Part shown: piece after piece, positions 26,711 to 34,386 of the stretch
Layout of the letters: the number at the start of each line of letters is the position of its first letter
How positions within the stretch are numbered: the stretch's first letter is position 1
Assembly (NCBI RefSeq): GCF_023824195.1
Contig: NZ_CP085442.1
Location: 5,091,595-5,155,594, forward strand
DNA: 64,000 nt
Direction of reading: 5' to 3'
Source: Priestia megaterium
Lineage (GTDB): Bacteria > Bacillota > Bacilli > Bacillales > Bacillaceae_H
Notes under the pieces: model-generated
Databases searched by the model: none
Seen by the model: only the letters and a program-made list of their open reading frames with translations
Told to the model about the DNA's origin: nothing
Made by a program: the position numbers and the translations under genes

Positions 26711-27397
26711 ATGATGGAACAACTAAAAGGAATTAAAGTCTTGCTTATAGATGACGAACCAACTATTTTACAGTTTTTATCTTTAGGTTTAACGAATGAA
26801 GGATTTGATATCAAAGCTGCCCAAGACGGAATTGAAGGAATTAATATAGCCAAAGAATTCAAGCCTCATATCGCTATTGTAGATGTTATGCTTCCAGGAA
26901 TGGATGGATTTGAAGTATGCCGCTTGTTGAAGAAAATGGGGAATATAGCTGTCATCATGCTAACAGCAAAAGATCAAGTAGACGACCGGGTAAAAGGGCT
27001 GACTATTGGAGCAGATGATTATATGGTCAAACCTTTCAGTTTTGAAGAACTTCTTGCGCGCATTCAAGCTAGAATCCGCAATCAATTTCCCAACTTATTA
27101 GACGAAGTATCAATCGGTCCATTTAAAATTGATGACCGCCGCAAAGAAATTAAATACCTTAATCACATACTTGATTTATCCCCTACTGAATATGCACTCT
27201 TAAAATTCTTGGTTATTAATCACGGTCTCGTACTAAGTAAATCCACCATTTTAGATCGAGTGTGGGGATATGATTTTGGAGGAGAAGAAAACATTGTAGA
27301 AGTATACATTCGATCACTGAGAGAAAAATTACAGGACCATAGCCGAACCGTTATTCGAACGCTTCGCGGTGTAGGGTATCGGATTGATATTTCATGA
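26711..27397 (+). CDS. OmpR-family response regulator next to PepSY genes
   Basis: A 228-residue regulator: receiver domain with LLIDDEPTI acidic pocket, phospho-acceptor Asp in IVDVMLPGMDGFEV (about residue 57), and Lys in YMVKPFSFEEL; then a C-terminal winged helix ending RTLRGVGYRIDIS. ATG at 26711 follows AAAGGAG. Its stop overlaps the kinase start by 4 bp (ATGA). Not an orthologue I can name; the flanking tandem PepSY genes and the shared 11-bp operator suggest it controls them and itself. Confidence 0.92.
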   Translation: MMEQLKGIKVLLIDDEPTILQFLSLGLTNEGFDIKAAQDGIEGINIAKEFKPHIAIVDVMLPGMDGFEVCRLLKKMGNIAVIMLTAKDQVDDRVKGLTIGADDYMVKPFSFEELLARIQARIRNQFPNLLDEVSIGPFKIDDRRKEIKYLNHILDLSPTEYALLKFLVINHGLVLSKSTILDRVWGYDFGGEENIVEVYIRSLREKLQDHSRTVIRTLRGVGYRIDIS

Positions 27398-28839
27398 AGT
27401 ACAAACGGTTCTTTCCGCTGAACTCTCTTCGCCTTCAGCTCTTATTCAGAAGTTTGCTTGTTATTTTGAGTTTACTGATACTGATAGGCTTGTTTCAATA
27501 CGTGTTCATGAAGCAATTTATCTACACAAACAAAATTAGAAGCATCGAAGATCAAATTCATTTGATTCCTGATGATGTCTGGAAACATGATATTGAAACA
27601 AGCCAGAATGTAAAAAGATCAAGACCAATGGTTTATTTCCCGGGTGTTAATATTACCTTTATCAATCAAAAAATCACATTTTTACGGCTGGCTAAGGATC
27701 CACATCATTCTTACTTTCCTAAGCTTTCTGCATCTACATACAAACAAGTAATGAAAAACATCAAACAGCCGGACAACACGATGAGCCTCATAAAAAAAAT
27801 CGATGGTCATCAAGAGCAAGTCATTGTTTTAAAACCCATTGTCTTTGACGGAGAAATACAGGGAGTTATTCAAATCAATACTCCCACAGAATCACTAAGA
27901 GACCTGTTAATCAGACAAATGATGATCTTTTTAATGCTTTCACTTACTGCAATGACCATTGCTTTTTTTGTTTTTTCTTCTGTGTTAAAGCAGACGTTAA
28001 TCCCTTTGTTTACTATTAATAAGAAAGTGGAGCATATTAATGCAGGAAGCTTACATGACCGCTTGCCTGTTAATCAAGGACAAATCGAAATGGATCGCCT
28101 TTCTCTTTCTATTAACGAAATGCTTGAGCGTCTTGAAGAATCATTTAAAGCTGAAACAGAGGCCAAAGAACAAATGCGGCGCTTTGTGGCGGATGCTTCT
28201 CATGAACTGCGAACGCCGCTTACATCCATTCATGGCTTTTTAGAAGTTTTATTAAGAGGAGCCAGCAGCAATCCGGAGCAATTAAACGACGCATTAAAAA
28301 GCATGTATGGTGAATCCAAAAGACTGCGCAAACTTATTCAGGATCTTCTGCTTCTTGCTCAGCTTGATCAACTTCCGCCGTTTCAAAAAGAGTGCTGTTT
28401 TGTAGATGAATTGATTTTAGATATGAAACCTCAATTAATGCTATTGGCTGGGAACAGAAAAGTTTTATTCGACTTCCCAAGCCGTTTACCATCGGAAGTT
28501 AACAAAGATCAATTTAAACAAGTTGTTTTAAACTTATTTTCCAACGCAGTACAGCATACAAACCCAACTACAGGAGTTATTCAAGTGATAGGAAAAGTAA
28601 AAGAGAAAGAACTTTCATTAACAATACAAGATAACGGTCACGGCATTCCTCAAGAGCACCTTCCTCATTTATTTGAACGATTTTACAAAGCTGATGCTTC
28701 ACGCTCTCGAGCATATGGAGGAGCAGGCTTAGGCTTGGCCATCAGCACATCTATTATAGAGCTGCACGGGGGAAAAATACGTGTAGAAAGCAAATTGAAT
28801 GTAGGAACTGCTTTTGAAATTGTATTGCCCTTAACTTAA
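27394..28839 (+). CDS. Sensor histidine kinase paired with the PepSY-linked regulator
   Basis: A 481-residue membrane kinase: first helix around residues 15-37, extracytoplasmic sensor of about 130 residues, second helix around 173-195 (MMIFLMLSLTAMTIAFFVF), HAMP, HisKA with FVADASHELRTPLTS (His near residue 270), HATPase with N box NLFSNAVQH, G1 DNGHGIP, F box LFERFYK and G2 GGAGLGLAIS. It probably senses an envelope signal and phosphorylates the regulator encoded just upstream. The extracytoplasmic part shows no domain I recognise. Confidence 0.92.
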   Translation: MKYKRFFPLNSLRLQLLFRSLLVILSLLILIGLFQYVFMKQFIYTNKIRSIEDQIHLIPDDVWKHDIETSQNVKRSRPMVYFPGVNITFINQKITFLRLAKDPHHSYFPKLSASTYKQVMKNIKQPDNTMSLIKKIDGHQEQVIVLKPIVFDGEIQGVIQINTPTESLRDLLIRQMMIFLMLSLTAMTIAFFVFSSVLKQTLIPLFTINKKVEHINAGSLHDRLPVNQGQIEMDRLSLSINEMLERLEESFKAETEAKEQMRRFVADASHELRTPLTSIHGFLEVLLRGASSNPEQLNDALKSMYGESKRLRKLIQDLLLLAQLDQLPPFQKECCFVDELILDMKPQLMLLAGNRKVLFDFPSRLPSEVNKDQFKQVVLNLFSNAVQHTNPTTGVIQVIGKVKEKELSLTIQDNGHGIPQEHLPHLFERFYKADASRSRAYGGAGLGLAISTSIIELHGGKIRVESKLNVGTAFEIVLPLT

Positions 28840-28873
28840 AAAAGACGATTGCTTCACGGCAATCGTCTTTTTT
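28838..28873. terminator. Bidirectional terminator
   Basis: GACGATTGC/GCAATCGTC arms with 6-nt loop and A/T runs, between the convergent kinase and 280-aa PepSY genes. Confidence 0.93.
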
Positions 28874-28879
28874 ATCAAA

Positions 28880-29722
28880 TCAGCATACTTTTCCTGTTTG
28901 AGGGCTGATTTTTACAGTATGTTTTACATTGTCTGTTCCTTTGATAACAAACGTGTATGCTTGTTCACTGAATGAAACAGATTGAACCGTTCCTTTGTGC
29001 TGTTGAAGAGCAGCTTGTTTAGCTTGTTCTTGCGTAAACTTTACCGCTTCGACTTTGATTACTTTTCCTGTTTCAGCGTTTACTTTCACATGGTGATCTT
29101 TGTTGTCTTTTCCGTGGATTAAAAATGTGTATACATCATTTGCATATGAACTTGATTGAATCGTTCCTCCGCAATTTTTTAATGCAATCGTTTGAATCTG
29201 TGCTTTTGTAAATGCAGCGCTTTGAATTTGAATCACTTTTCCACTTTGTGCATTCACTTTCACGTGGTGATCACGGCTATCTTTTCCGTGAATTAAGAAC
29301 GTATATACTCCATCGTTGAAGCCTACCGACTTAACCGTTCCTCCACAGTTTTTCAACGCTACTGCTTGTGCCTCACTTCGAGAAAAAGATAGTTTTTCAA
29401 CCTTTACCACTTTTCCGCTATGTGCATTTACCTTCACATGATGGTCTTGATTATCTTGTCCGTGAATTAAAAACGTATAGGCGTTATTTTCAAAAGAAAC
29501 TGATTGAACCGTTCCTCCGCAGTTCTTTAAGGCAATTGCTTTTGCTTGAGCTTGCGTATATGTTGCCGCTTCGGTATGAGCCGACGCTTTTGTTGAAGTA
29601 ATGTGCTGGCCGTCTGAAGCAAATGCACTTGTCATTGAACCAAGAGCGATAGCTGTTCCAATTGTGGCACCTCCCACGGCTTTTGCTACTACTGCTTTTC
29701 CTGCTAATACTTTTCCAATCAT
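28880..29722 (-). CDS. Secreted protein with four tandem PepSY domains and phased Cys residues
   Basis: A 280-residue protein with a long signal peptide (hydrophobic 10-35, probable cleavage after AFAS) and four repeats of exactly 58 residues. The first three contain ALKNCGGT, with Cys at 68, 126 and 184, and TFLIHG followed by DHHVKVNA; the fourth has His (242) in place of Cys. The last residue is Cys280, echoing the near-terminal Cys of the 345-aa PepSY protein. The Cys and His-His pairs invite metal or disulfide roles, but none is shown. It is convergent with the two-component operon and has the best copy of its operator upstream. No peptidase domain. Confidence 0.88.
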   Translation of the reverse strand: MIGKVLAGKAVVAKAVGGATIGTAIALGSMTSAFASDGQHITSTKASAHTEAATYTQAQAKAIALKNCGGTVQSVSFENNAYTFLIHGQDNQDHHVKVNAHSGKVVKVEKLSFSRSEAQAVALKNCGGTVKSVGFNDGVYTFLIHGKDSRDHHVKVNAQSGKVIQIQSAAFTKAQIQTIALKNCGGTIQSSSYANDVYTFLIHGKDNKDHHVKVNAETGKVIKVEAVKFTQEQAKQAALQQHKGTVQSVSFSEQAYTFVIKGTDNVKHTVKISPQTGKVC

Positions 29723-29889
29723 GATTATACCTCCGCGTAATTTCCAATGTATTTACAGCACAAGCTAAAGGTTTTAGCAACGGTCATTTATCAAAATAGC
29801 GCTATTGGAGTAACGTTTTTTCTGCTAAAATACCTTTCACTTTTGCTGTACGAGCCAAAGCGCTTCTTGTCGCCTTTAGCTATGTGTTT

Positions 29890-29965
29890 ATTGTAAGAGC
29901 GGAACATGAATTCACTGTGAAGCCCAGCTGAATGCTACCTGAACAAATTCTGAAAGATAGCTGAA
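29890..29965 (-). promoter_or_regulatory. Six-fold 11-bp-phased operator and -10 of the 280-aa PepSY gene
   Basis: Read on the plus strand, ATGAA 29906, GTGAA 29917 and CTGAA 29928, 29939, 29950, 29961, all exactly 11 bp apart; on the coding (minus) strand they are TTCAG-type words. A 10-nt gap then leads to TACAAT (29895-29890), the -10. The arrangement copies that of the two-component promoter at 26627-26680. Confidence 0.75.
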
Positions 29966-29994
29966 TAACTTCTAGTTAAACTTGTCATATAAAT

Positions 29995-30044
29995 GTTCAA
30001 CGTTCTTAACAACAGCTCAACAAATCCAGCGCTTCTCTTTATAT
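29995..30044 (+). promoter_or_regulatory. Possible PhoP-type direct repeats upstream of the PhoX-family gene
   Basis: TTAACA (30006-30011) and TCAACA (30017-30022) are 11 bp apart, as in B. subtilis PhoP boxes (TTAACA-like words, 11-bp steps); a weaker GTTCAA precedes at 29995. A candidate -10 TTATAT lies at 30039. Only two good repeats are seen. Confidence 0.35.
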
Positions 30045-30102
30045 TTCCTCAACAATCAAATGATTTAATAAATGTATGAATATGATTTGGAGGTTATCAA
30101 CC

Positions 30103-32001
30103 ATGAAAAAACGAGTATCTCTTGGACTATCTCTCACTCTTTTAGCTTCTAGCGCCGCTTCTGCTTTTGCAGCAGAGCATCATCCAGTTCAACATCCAAA
30201 ACAAATCAAAAGCGTCGAGTTTCAGCCAATGAAAGCACCTACTACGATTGAAAATATGATTAAAACGTATACAGAGGCATCTGTAAAAGTAACGTATAAA
30301 GATGGAAGCGTTGAAGAAGCGTCGCTTAACTATAACCAGCTCTTTCTTTCAAAAGATAAAATTGTCGATAATAAAGGGGAATTAATCGCTGCAGGTACAC
30401 CGATCGATGCAAACGGGGATCCAATTATTGACCGAAGCGTTCCTGATAAGCCATCACCGTACGTATCAGACGCACCGGATTCAAACAGCTTTATTACCAT
30501 CAACGGTAAGTCTTATATTATTTCACATTATGAATATGAATCTGTTAATAATGCTGGAAAAGAGATTTCCGGTCTTCCTGCTTCCATGACGCTTACACAA
30601 GTTGACCGAGATGATAAAACAGGAAAACTAACCGCCAACCATGCTAAAAAAATTGATTTTTCTAATGTAAATGGTTTATGGACGCCGTGTAATGGCTCTA
30701 CAACGGATTGGGGTACTCACCTTGGTTCAGAAGAATACGAGCCTGATGCACGTGCTTTTGAAGACCCTTCATCTAGCTCTTATAAAGACGTCACGAACTT
30801 TGCTAAGCTTTATTTCGGTGACACGTCAAAAGCAAATCCTTACTACTATGGCTGGATTCCAGAAATTTCAGTGGATGAAAGCGGCAATGCGTCCGTCGTA
30901 AAACATTACAGCACAGGTCGTTTTTCACACGAAATGATGCAGGTACTCCCAGATAATAAAACCGCTCTTTTTGGAGACGATGGATCTAATACCATGATGT
31001 TTATGTATGTAGCAGATAAGGAGAAAGACTTCTCAGCAGGAACTCTTTATGCTGCAAAGTTCAAACAAACGAGCACAAAAAATGGAGGTAAAGGCGACCT
31101 TCAGTGGATTAAGCTTGGTCATTCAACAGACAATGAAGTGAAATCAATTATTGACAAAGGCACAAAATTTAGTGATATTTTTGAAACAGCCGACCAGCCT
31201 ACAAAAGGATTTAAAGCTGTAAAAACCGCCGCAAGTAAAAAAGTTGAATATTTAAAAGTAAAGCCTGGCATGGAAAAGGCAGCTGCCTTTTTAGAATCAC
31301 GCAGATACGGTGCGATTCTAGGTGCCACGTCTGAATTCAACAAAATGGAAGGACTAACGGTTAATAAAAAAGACAAAAAAGCGTATATGGCTATTTCTTA
31401 CCAAAATAGTGCCATGCTAAAAGAACCTGGCGCTGTACAAGATGATATTCAGCTTCCAAAACTAGAGTCTGGCGTAACCTACCAGCTGAACTTAGGATCA
31501 CATCAAAAAGACCAAGCAAAAGGCAAGATTAACAGTCGCTACGTTCCTGCAAGCATGGAAGGACTACTGATTGGACAAGACCTAGAAAAAGCAGATGCAT
31601 ACGGTAATACAGCGGATCCAAATAAAATTGCCAACCCTGATAACCTTACGTATTCAAATGATTTGAATACACTATTTATCGGAGAAGACAGCTCACTGCA
31701 CACAAACAACTTCGTATGGGCTTATAATGTAAAAACCAAAAAACTATCACGCATTCTTTCAGTTCCAGTGGGAGCAGAAGCAACAGGACTTCGTGCAGTA
31801 GAAAACATTAAAAACTCTCGCTACTTACTAAGCAACTATCAGCACCCGGGCGAGGACATCAGCGACAAAAATATTACCGCTGTTGATAAAGAAGAGCTAG
31901 CTAATGCAATGAAAGAAAGCATTGGCATTCAAGAAACAGGTGGTGTCGGATACATTTCTGGACTGCCTTCTAAGGACGGCGCTCCTTACAAAAAGCAGTA
32001 A
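30103..32001 (+). CDS. PhoX-family phosphatase (DUF839), secreted
   Basis: A 632-residue protein with a Sec-type signal peptide (MKKRVSLGLSLTLLASSAAS, cleavage near AFAA) and PhoX family segments: LWTPCNGSTTDWGTHLGSEEYEPDA, GRFSHEMM, LFGDDGSN, EFNKMEGLTV, DNLTYSNDLNTLFIGEDS and GAEATGLRAVE. PhoX enzymes are Ca/Fe-dependent alkaline phosphatases induced by phosphate starvation. Classical PhoX is exported by Tat; no twin-arginine motif is seen here. Start: ATG at 30103 follows GGAGG at 8 nt and is preferred over an in-frame ATG 9 codons upstream. Confidence 0.85.
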   Translation: MKKRVSLGLSLTLLASSAASAFAAEHHPVQHPKQIKSVEFQPMKAPTTIENMIKTYTEASVKVTYKDGSVEEASLNYNQLFLSKDKIVDNKGELIAAGTPIDANGDPIIDRSVPDKPSPYVSDAPDSNSFITINGKSYIISHYEYESVNNAGKEISGLPASMTLTQVDRDDKTGKLTANHAKKIDFSNVNGLWTPCNGSTTDWGTHLGSEEYEPDARAFEDPSSSSYKDVTNFAKLYFGDTSKANPYYYGWIPEISVDESGNASVVKHYSTGRFSHEMMQVLPDNKTALFGDDGSNTMMFMYVADKEKDFSAGTLYAAKFKQTSTKNGGKGDLQWIKLGHSTDNEVKSIIDKGTKFSDIFETADQPTKGFKAVKTAASKKVEYLKVKPGMEKAAAFLESRRYGAILGATSEFNKMEGLTVNKKDKKAYMAISYQNSAMLKEPGAVQDDIQLPKLESGVTYQLNLGSHQKDQAKGKINSRYVPASMEGLLIGQDLEKADAYGNTADPNKIANPDNLTYSNDLNTLFIGEDSSLHTNNFVWAYNVKTKKLSRILSVPVGAEATGLRAVENIKNSRYLLSNYQHPGEDISDKNITAVDKEELANAMKESIGIQETGGVGYISGLPSKDGAPYKKQ

Positions 32002-32014
32002 TACGTAATGAAGC

Positions 32015-32048
32015 CACGTCTGTTGTGTAGTAACAGACGTGTTTTTTT
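32015..32048 (+). terminator. Terminator of the PhoX-family gene
   Basis: Perfect 10-bp arms CACGTCTGTT/AACAGACGTG with a 7-nt loop and seven Ts. Confidence 0.93.
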
Positions 32049-32417
32049 ATATATTATATAGTAGAAGTTATTTATAAAACCGTTTATCGTAATCATAGTT
32101 ATGATGAATACTTTATAATATCCTTGAAGAAAGTTCCTAGCCCCAAACCAAACGTATTAGCATATTTATTCGTAGGTATCCGCTACATCTCTTCAACCTT
32201 GCCTTTAATTGCTTATTCCCCACTAATGCTAGATATAGAATTTGTTTCGATAAGTATTTCCAGCCAAACAAAATGTCTCGTTCCCTTGCACTTTTCGTTC
32301 CATACCATTAAAGTATATATTGGTTGAAGTTTATACTGGCATTCAACCTGATAAAAGAAATTACACTTTTTAATTTTGGGAATATGTTTTCCCTAAAAGA
32401 AAGGGTTTAGATATAAG
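32049..32417. other. Intergenic stretch, no gene recognised
   Basis: About 370 bp between the PhoX-family terminator and dus. A 67-codon frame exists at 32124-32327 but has no recognisable domain or good ribosome-binding site. An inverted repeat GGTTGAA/TTCAACC is at about 32323-32350. It probably holds the dus promoter, which I cannot place firmly. Confidence 0.5.
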
Positions 32418-33416
32418 ATGAAAGATAATTTTTGGCATGAGTTGCCGCGTCCGTTTTTTATTTTGGCACCGATGGAAGCTGTGACGGATGTCGTTTTTCG
32501 CCATGTTGTGACTGAAGCAGCACGACCTGACGTATTTTTTACAGAGTTTACGAATACGGAAAGCTACTGTCATCCGAAAGGAAAAGATAGCGTAAAAGGA
32601 CGTTTGACGTTTACAGATGATGAACAGCCAATCGTTGCGCACATTTGGGGAGACAAGCCTGAATACTTCCGTCAAATGAGTATTGGCATGGCCGAAATGG
32701 GCTTTCGCGGCATTGATATTAATATGGGCTGTCCTGTGCAGAACGTTGCAGGAAACGGAAAAGGTTCTGGTCTGATTCGTCGCCCAGATACTGCGGCTGA
32801 GATTATCCAAGCAGCAAAAGCTGGAGGGCTTCCAGTAAGCGTAAAGACTCGTCTTGGCTATACGCAAGTTGACGAGTGGTACGACTGGCTGAAGCACATT
32901 TTAGAACAGGATATCGTGAACCTTTCTATTCACCTTCGTACGAAAAAAGAAATGAGCGATGTTGACGCGCACTGGGAGTTAATTCCGGAGATCAAGAAGC
33001 TTCGTGACGAAATTTCGCCTCATACGCTACTAACAATTAACGGTGATATTCCTGACCGCCAGAAAGGTCTTGAACTTGCTGAAAAGTACGGCGTTGATGG
33101 AATCATGATTGGACGCGGAATTTTCCATAATCCGTTTGCGTTTGAAAAAGAAAAGAAAGAGCACACAAGCGAAGAGCTATTAGAACTTCTTCGCCTGCAG
33201 CTAGATCTTCATGATAAGTATTCTGAAGAATTAGAGCCGCGCCCTTTTAAACCGCTTCGACGCTTTTTCAAAATTTACGTTCGCGGATTCCGCGGTGCAA
33301 GTGAATTAAGAAATCTACTCATGAGCACGGAAACGACTGACGAAGTGCGTGCGTTGCTTGATGAGTTTAAAGACAAAGCTGGAGTGAAAGAAGACGAAGG
33401 TTTTTCTGTTTCTTAA
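32418..33416 (+). CDS. tRNA-dihydrouridine synthase
   Basis: A 332-residue FMN-dependent enzyme that reduces uridines in tRNA D-loops to dihydrouridine. Seen: [15 protein letters not shown] (FMN-binding start of the TIM barrel), [11 protein letters not shown] with the catalytic Cys followed by [15 protein letters not shown], and [16 protein letters not shown]; the C-terminal helical RNA-binding part follows. Length is typical. Which of the Dus subfamilies it belongs to is not clear, so no symbol is given. AAAGGG precedes the ATG. Confidence 0.93.
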   Translation: MKDNFWHELPRPFFILAPMEAVTDVVFRHVVTEAARPDVFFTEFTNTESYCHPKGKDSVKGRLTFTDDEQPIVAHIWGDKPEYFRQMSIGMAEMGFRGIDINMGCPVQNVAGNGKGSGLIRRPDTAAEIIQAAKAGGLPVSVKTRLGYTQVDEWYDWLKHILEQDIVNLSIHLRTKKEMSDVDAHWELIPEIKKLRDEISPHTLLTINGDIPDRQKGLELAEKYGVDGIMIGRGIFHNPFAFEKEKKEHTSEELLELLRLQLDLHDKYSEELEPRPFKPLRRFFKIYVRGFRGASELRNLLMSTETTDEVRALLDEFKDKAGVKEDEGFSVS

Positions 33417-33458
33417 ATAACTCGTTTGTTTAAACTCAATTGTTCTAACATTTTATCG

Positions 33459-33493
33459 GAGAGAAGAACCTTTTGTTCTTTTCTCTCTTTTTT
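33459..33493 (+). terminator. Terminator of dus
   Basis: GAGAGAAGAAC pairs with GTTCTTTTCTCTC (small internal irregularity), followed by a run of Ts. Confidence 0.8.
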
Positions 33494-33523
33494 ATAAATG
33501 TGTGCTATTTATCCACATATGAT

Positions 33524-33569
33524 AAAAGCTGAGGCAGAAGGTTTTACATTTCCTTCTGTCTCAGCTTTT
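33524..33569 (-). terminator. Terminator of rlmH
   Basis: 18-nt arms AAAAGCTGAGGCAGAAGG and its complement with one G-T pair and a 10-nt loop, downstream of the rlmH stop. Confidence 0.8.
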
Positions 33570-33591
33570 AATGAAAAAATATCCACACGTT

Positions 33592-34071
33592 CTATTTATG
33601 ATAAGGTTCATTTCGAATAATACGAAAAGCTCGGTAAATCTGTTCTACTAATACTAGGCGCATAAGCTGATGAGGAAACGTCATTTTTGAAAAAGAAAGG
33701 GCTGCGTTTGAGCGTTTCATTACTTCGCTGCTTAAACCAAGCGACCCACCAATGACAAACGCTATTTTGCTTTTTCCGTAAGTAGCTAATGAATCGATTT
33801 CTTTTGCGAGTTCCTCTGAAGATTTTTGTTTTCCGTTAATAGCTAATGCGATAACGTGAGTGTCGTCTGAGATTTTCGCTAAGATGCGCTCTCCTTCTTT
33901 TTGTTTCACCTGTTCCATTTCAGATTCACTTAAGTTTTCTGGCGCTTTTTCATCTGCAAGCTCAATAATTTCTACTTTTGCATAGCTTGATAAACGCTTT
34001 AAATATTCTTGAATGCCTTGTTTTAAGTATTTTTCTTTTAGCTTCCCAATGGTTATAATAGAGATATTCAC
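33592..34071 (-). CDS. rlmH: 23S rRNA (pseudouridine1915-N3)-methyltransferase
   Basis: A 159-residue SPOUT methyltransferase acting on helix 69 of 23S rRNA in assembled ribosomes. Seen: [23 protein letters not shown] at the start (in part), [26 protein letters not shown] (SAM loop) and [22 protein letters not shown], ending NEPYHK. This is the gene called orfX in staphylococci, whose 3' end is the SCCmec attachment site; the related end here (CCTTATCATAAATAG) is intact and no cassette is inserted. DnaA-box-like words fill its upstream region. Confidence 0.96.
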   Translation of the reverse strand: MNISIITIGKLKEKYLKQGIQEYLKRLSSYAKVEIIELADEKAPENLSESEMEQVKQKEGERILAKISDDTHVIALAINGKQKSSEELAKEIDSLATYGKSKIAFVIGGSLGLSSEVMKRSNAALSFSKMTFPHQLMRLVLVEQIYRAFRIIRNEPYHK

Positions 34072-34096
34072 AGGCTATTCTCCTCTCCTTTATCTC

Positions 34097-34139
34097 TTAT
34101 CCACAGATATTATCCACATATCCACATGCTGTATCCACA
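34097..34139 (+). promoter_or_regulatory. DnaA-box cluster upstream of rlmH
   Basis: Two perfect TTATCCACA boxes (34097-34105, 34110-34118) and two one-mismatch boxes (34118-34126, 34131-34139), all in the same orientation, with start spacing 13, 8 and 13 bp. Further boxes lie at 33509-33517 (perfect), 33579-33587 and about 34368. Clusters outside oriC are known to titrate DnaA or place genes under its control in B. subtilis. Confidence 0.75.
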
Positions 34140-34154
34140 TTTTGTATAAGAATA

Positions 34155-34313
34155 TTAGTTCCCTACTACATATACAGCTTCATTGTCACAATATTCACAG
34201 CTTTTTTTGTCAGTGGAATTTTCTATTTTTTCAAAAACCGGCGCTAGCTCAATCTCATCTACCATTACATCCAGCGCTAGTTCTGTATGTTCTAAACAGC
34301 AATATATCTTCAT
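34155..34313 (-). CDS. CxxH/CxxC mini-protein, 52 aa
   Basis: A 52-codon frame starting MKIYCCLEHTELALDVMVDE and containing C-x-x-H (residues 6-9) and C-x-x-C (CEYC, residues 39-42), ending VVGN. It matches the short CxxH/CxxC protein family found between rlmH and the HtrA-type protease gene in Bacillus. The four ligands suggest one zinc site; no function is known to me. ATG at 34313 follows AAGGAAG. It lies between htrC and rlmH on the same strand. Confidence 0.85.
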   Translation of the reverse strand: MKIYCCLEHTELALDVMVDEIELAPVFEKIENSTDKKSCEYCDNEAVYVVGN

Positions 34314-34386
34314 GTATTTATCTTCCTTTCTCTATTCTTTTCATTAAAAAACCACAGGAGTTTATCCCCTGTGGATAACTTTTATT

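Noticed and set aside
27635..27648. Noc-binding-site-like ATTTCCCGGGTGTT inside the kinase gene
   Set aside because: Only one half fits the palindromic consensus (about 11 of 14), so it is not reported as a site.
32124..32327. 67-codon plus-strand frame in the intergenic region before dus
   Set aside because: No recognisable domain and no convincing ribosome-binding site; treated as non-coding.
33592..33610. SCC-type attachment site at the 3' end of rlmH
   Set aside because: The end is related to the staphylococcal site, but no cassette, recombinase or direct repeat is present in the window.
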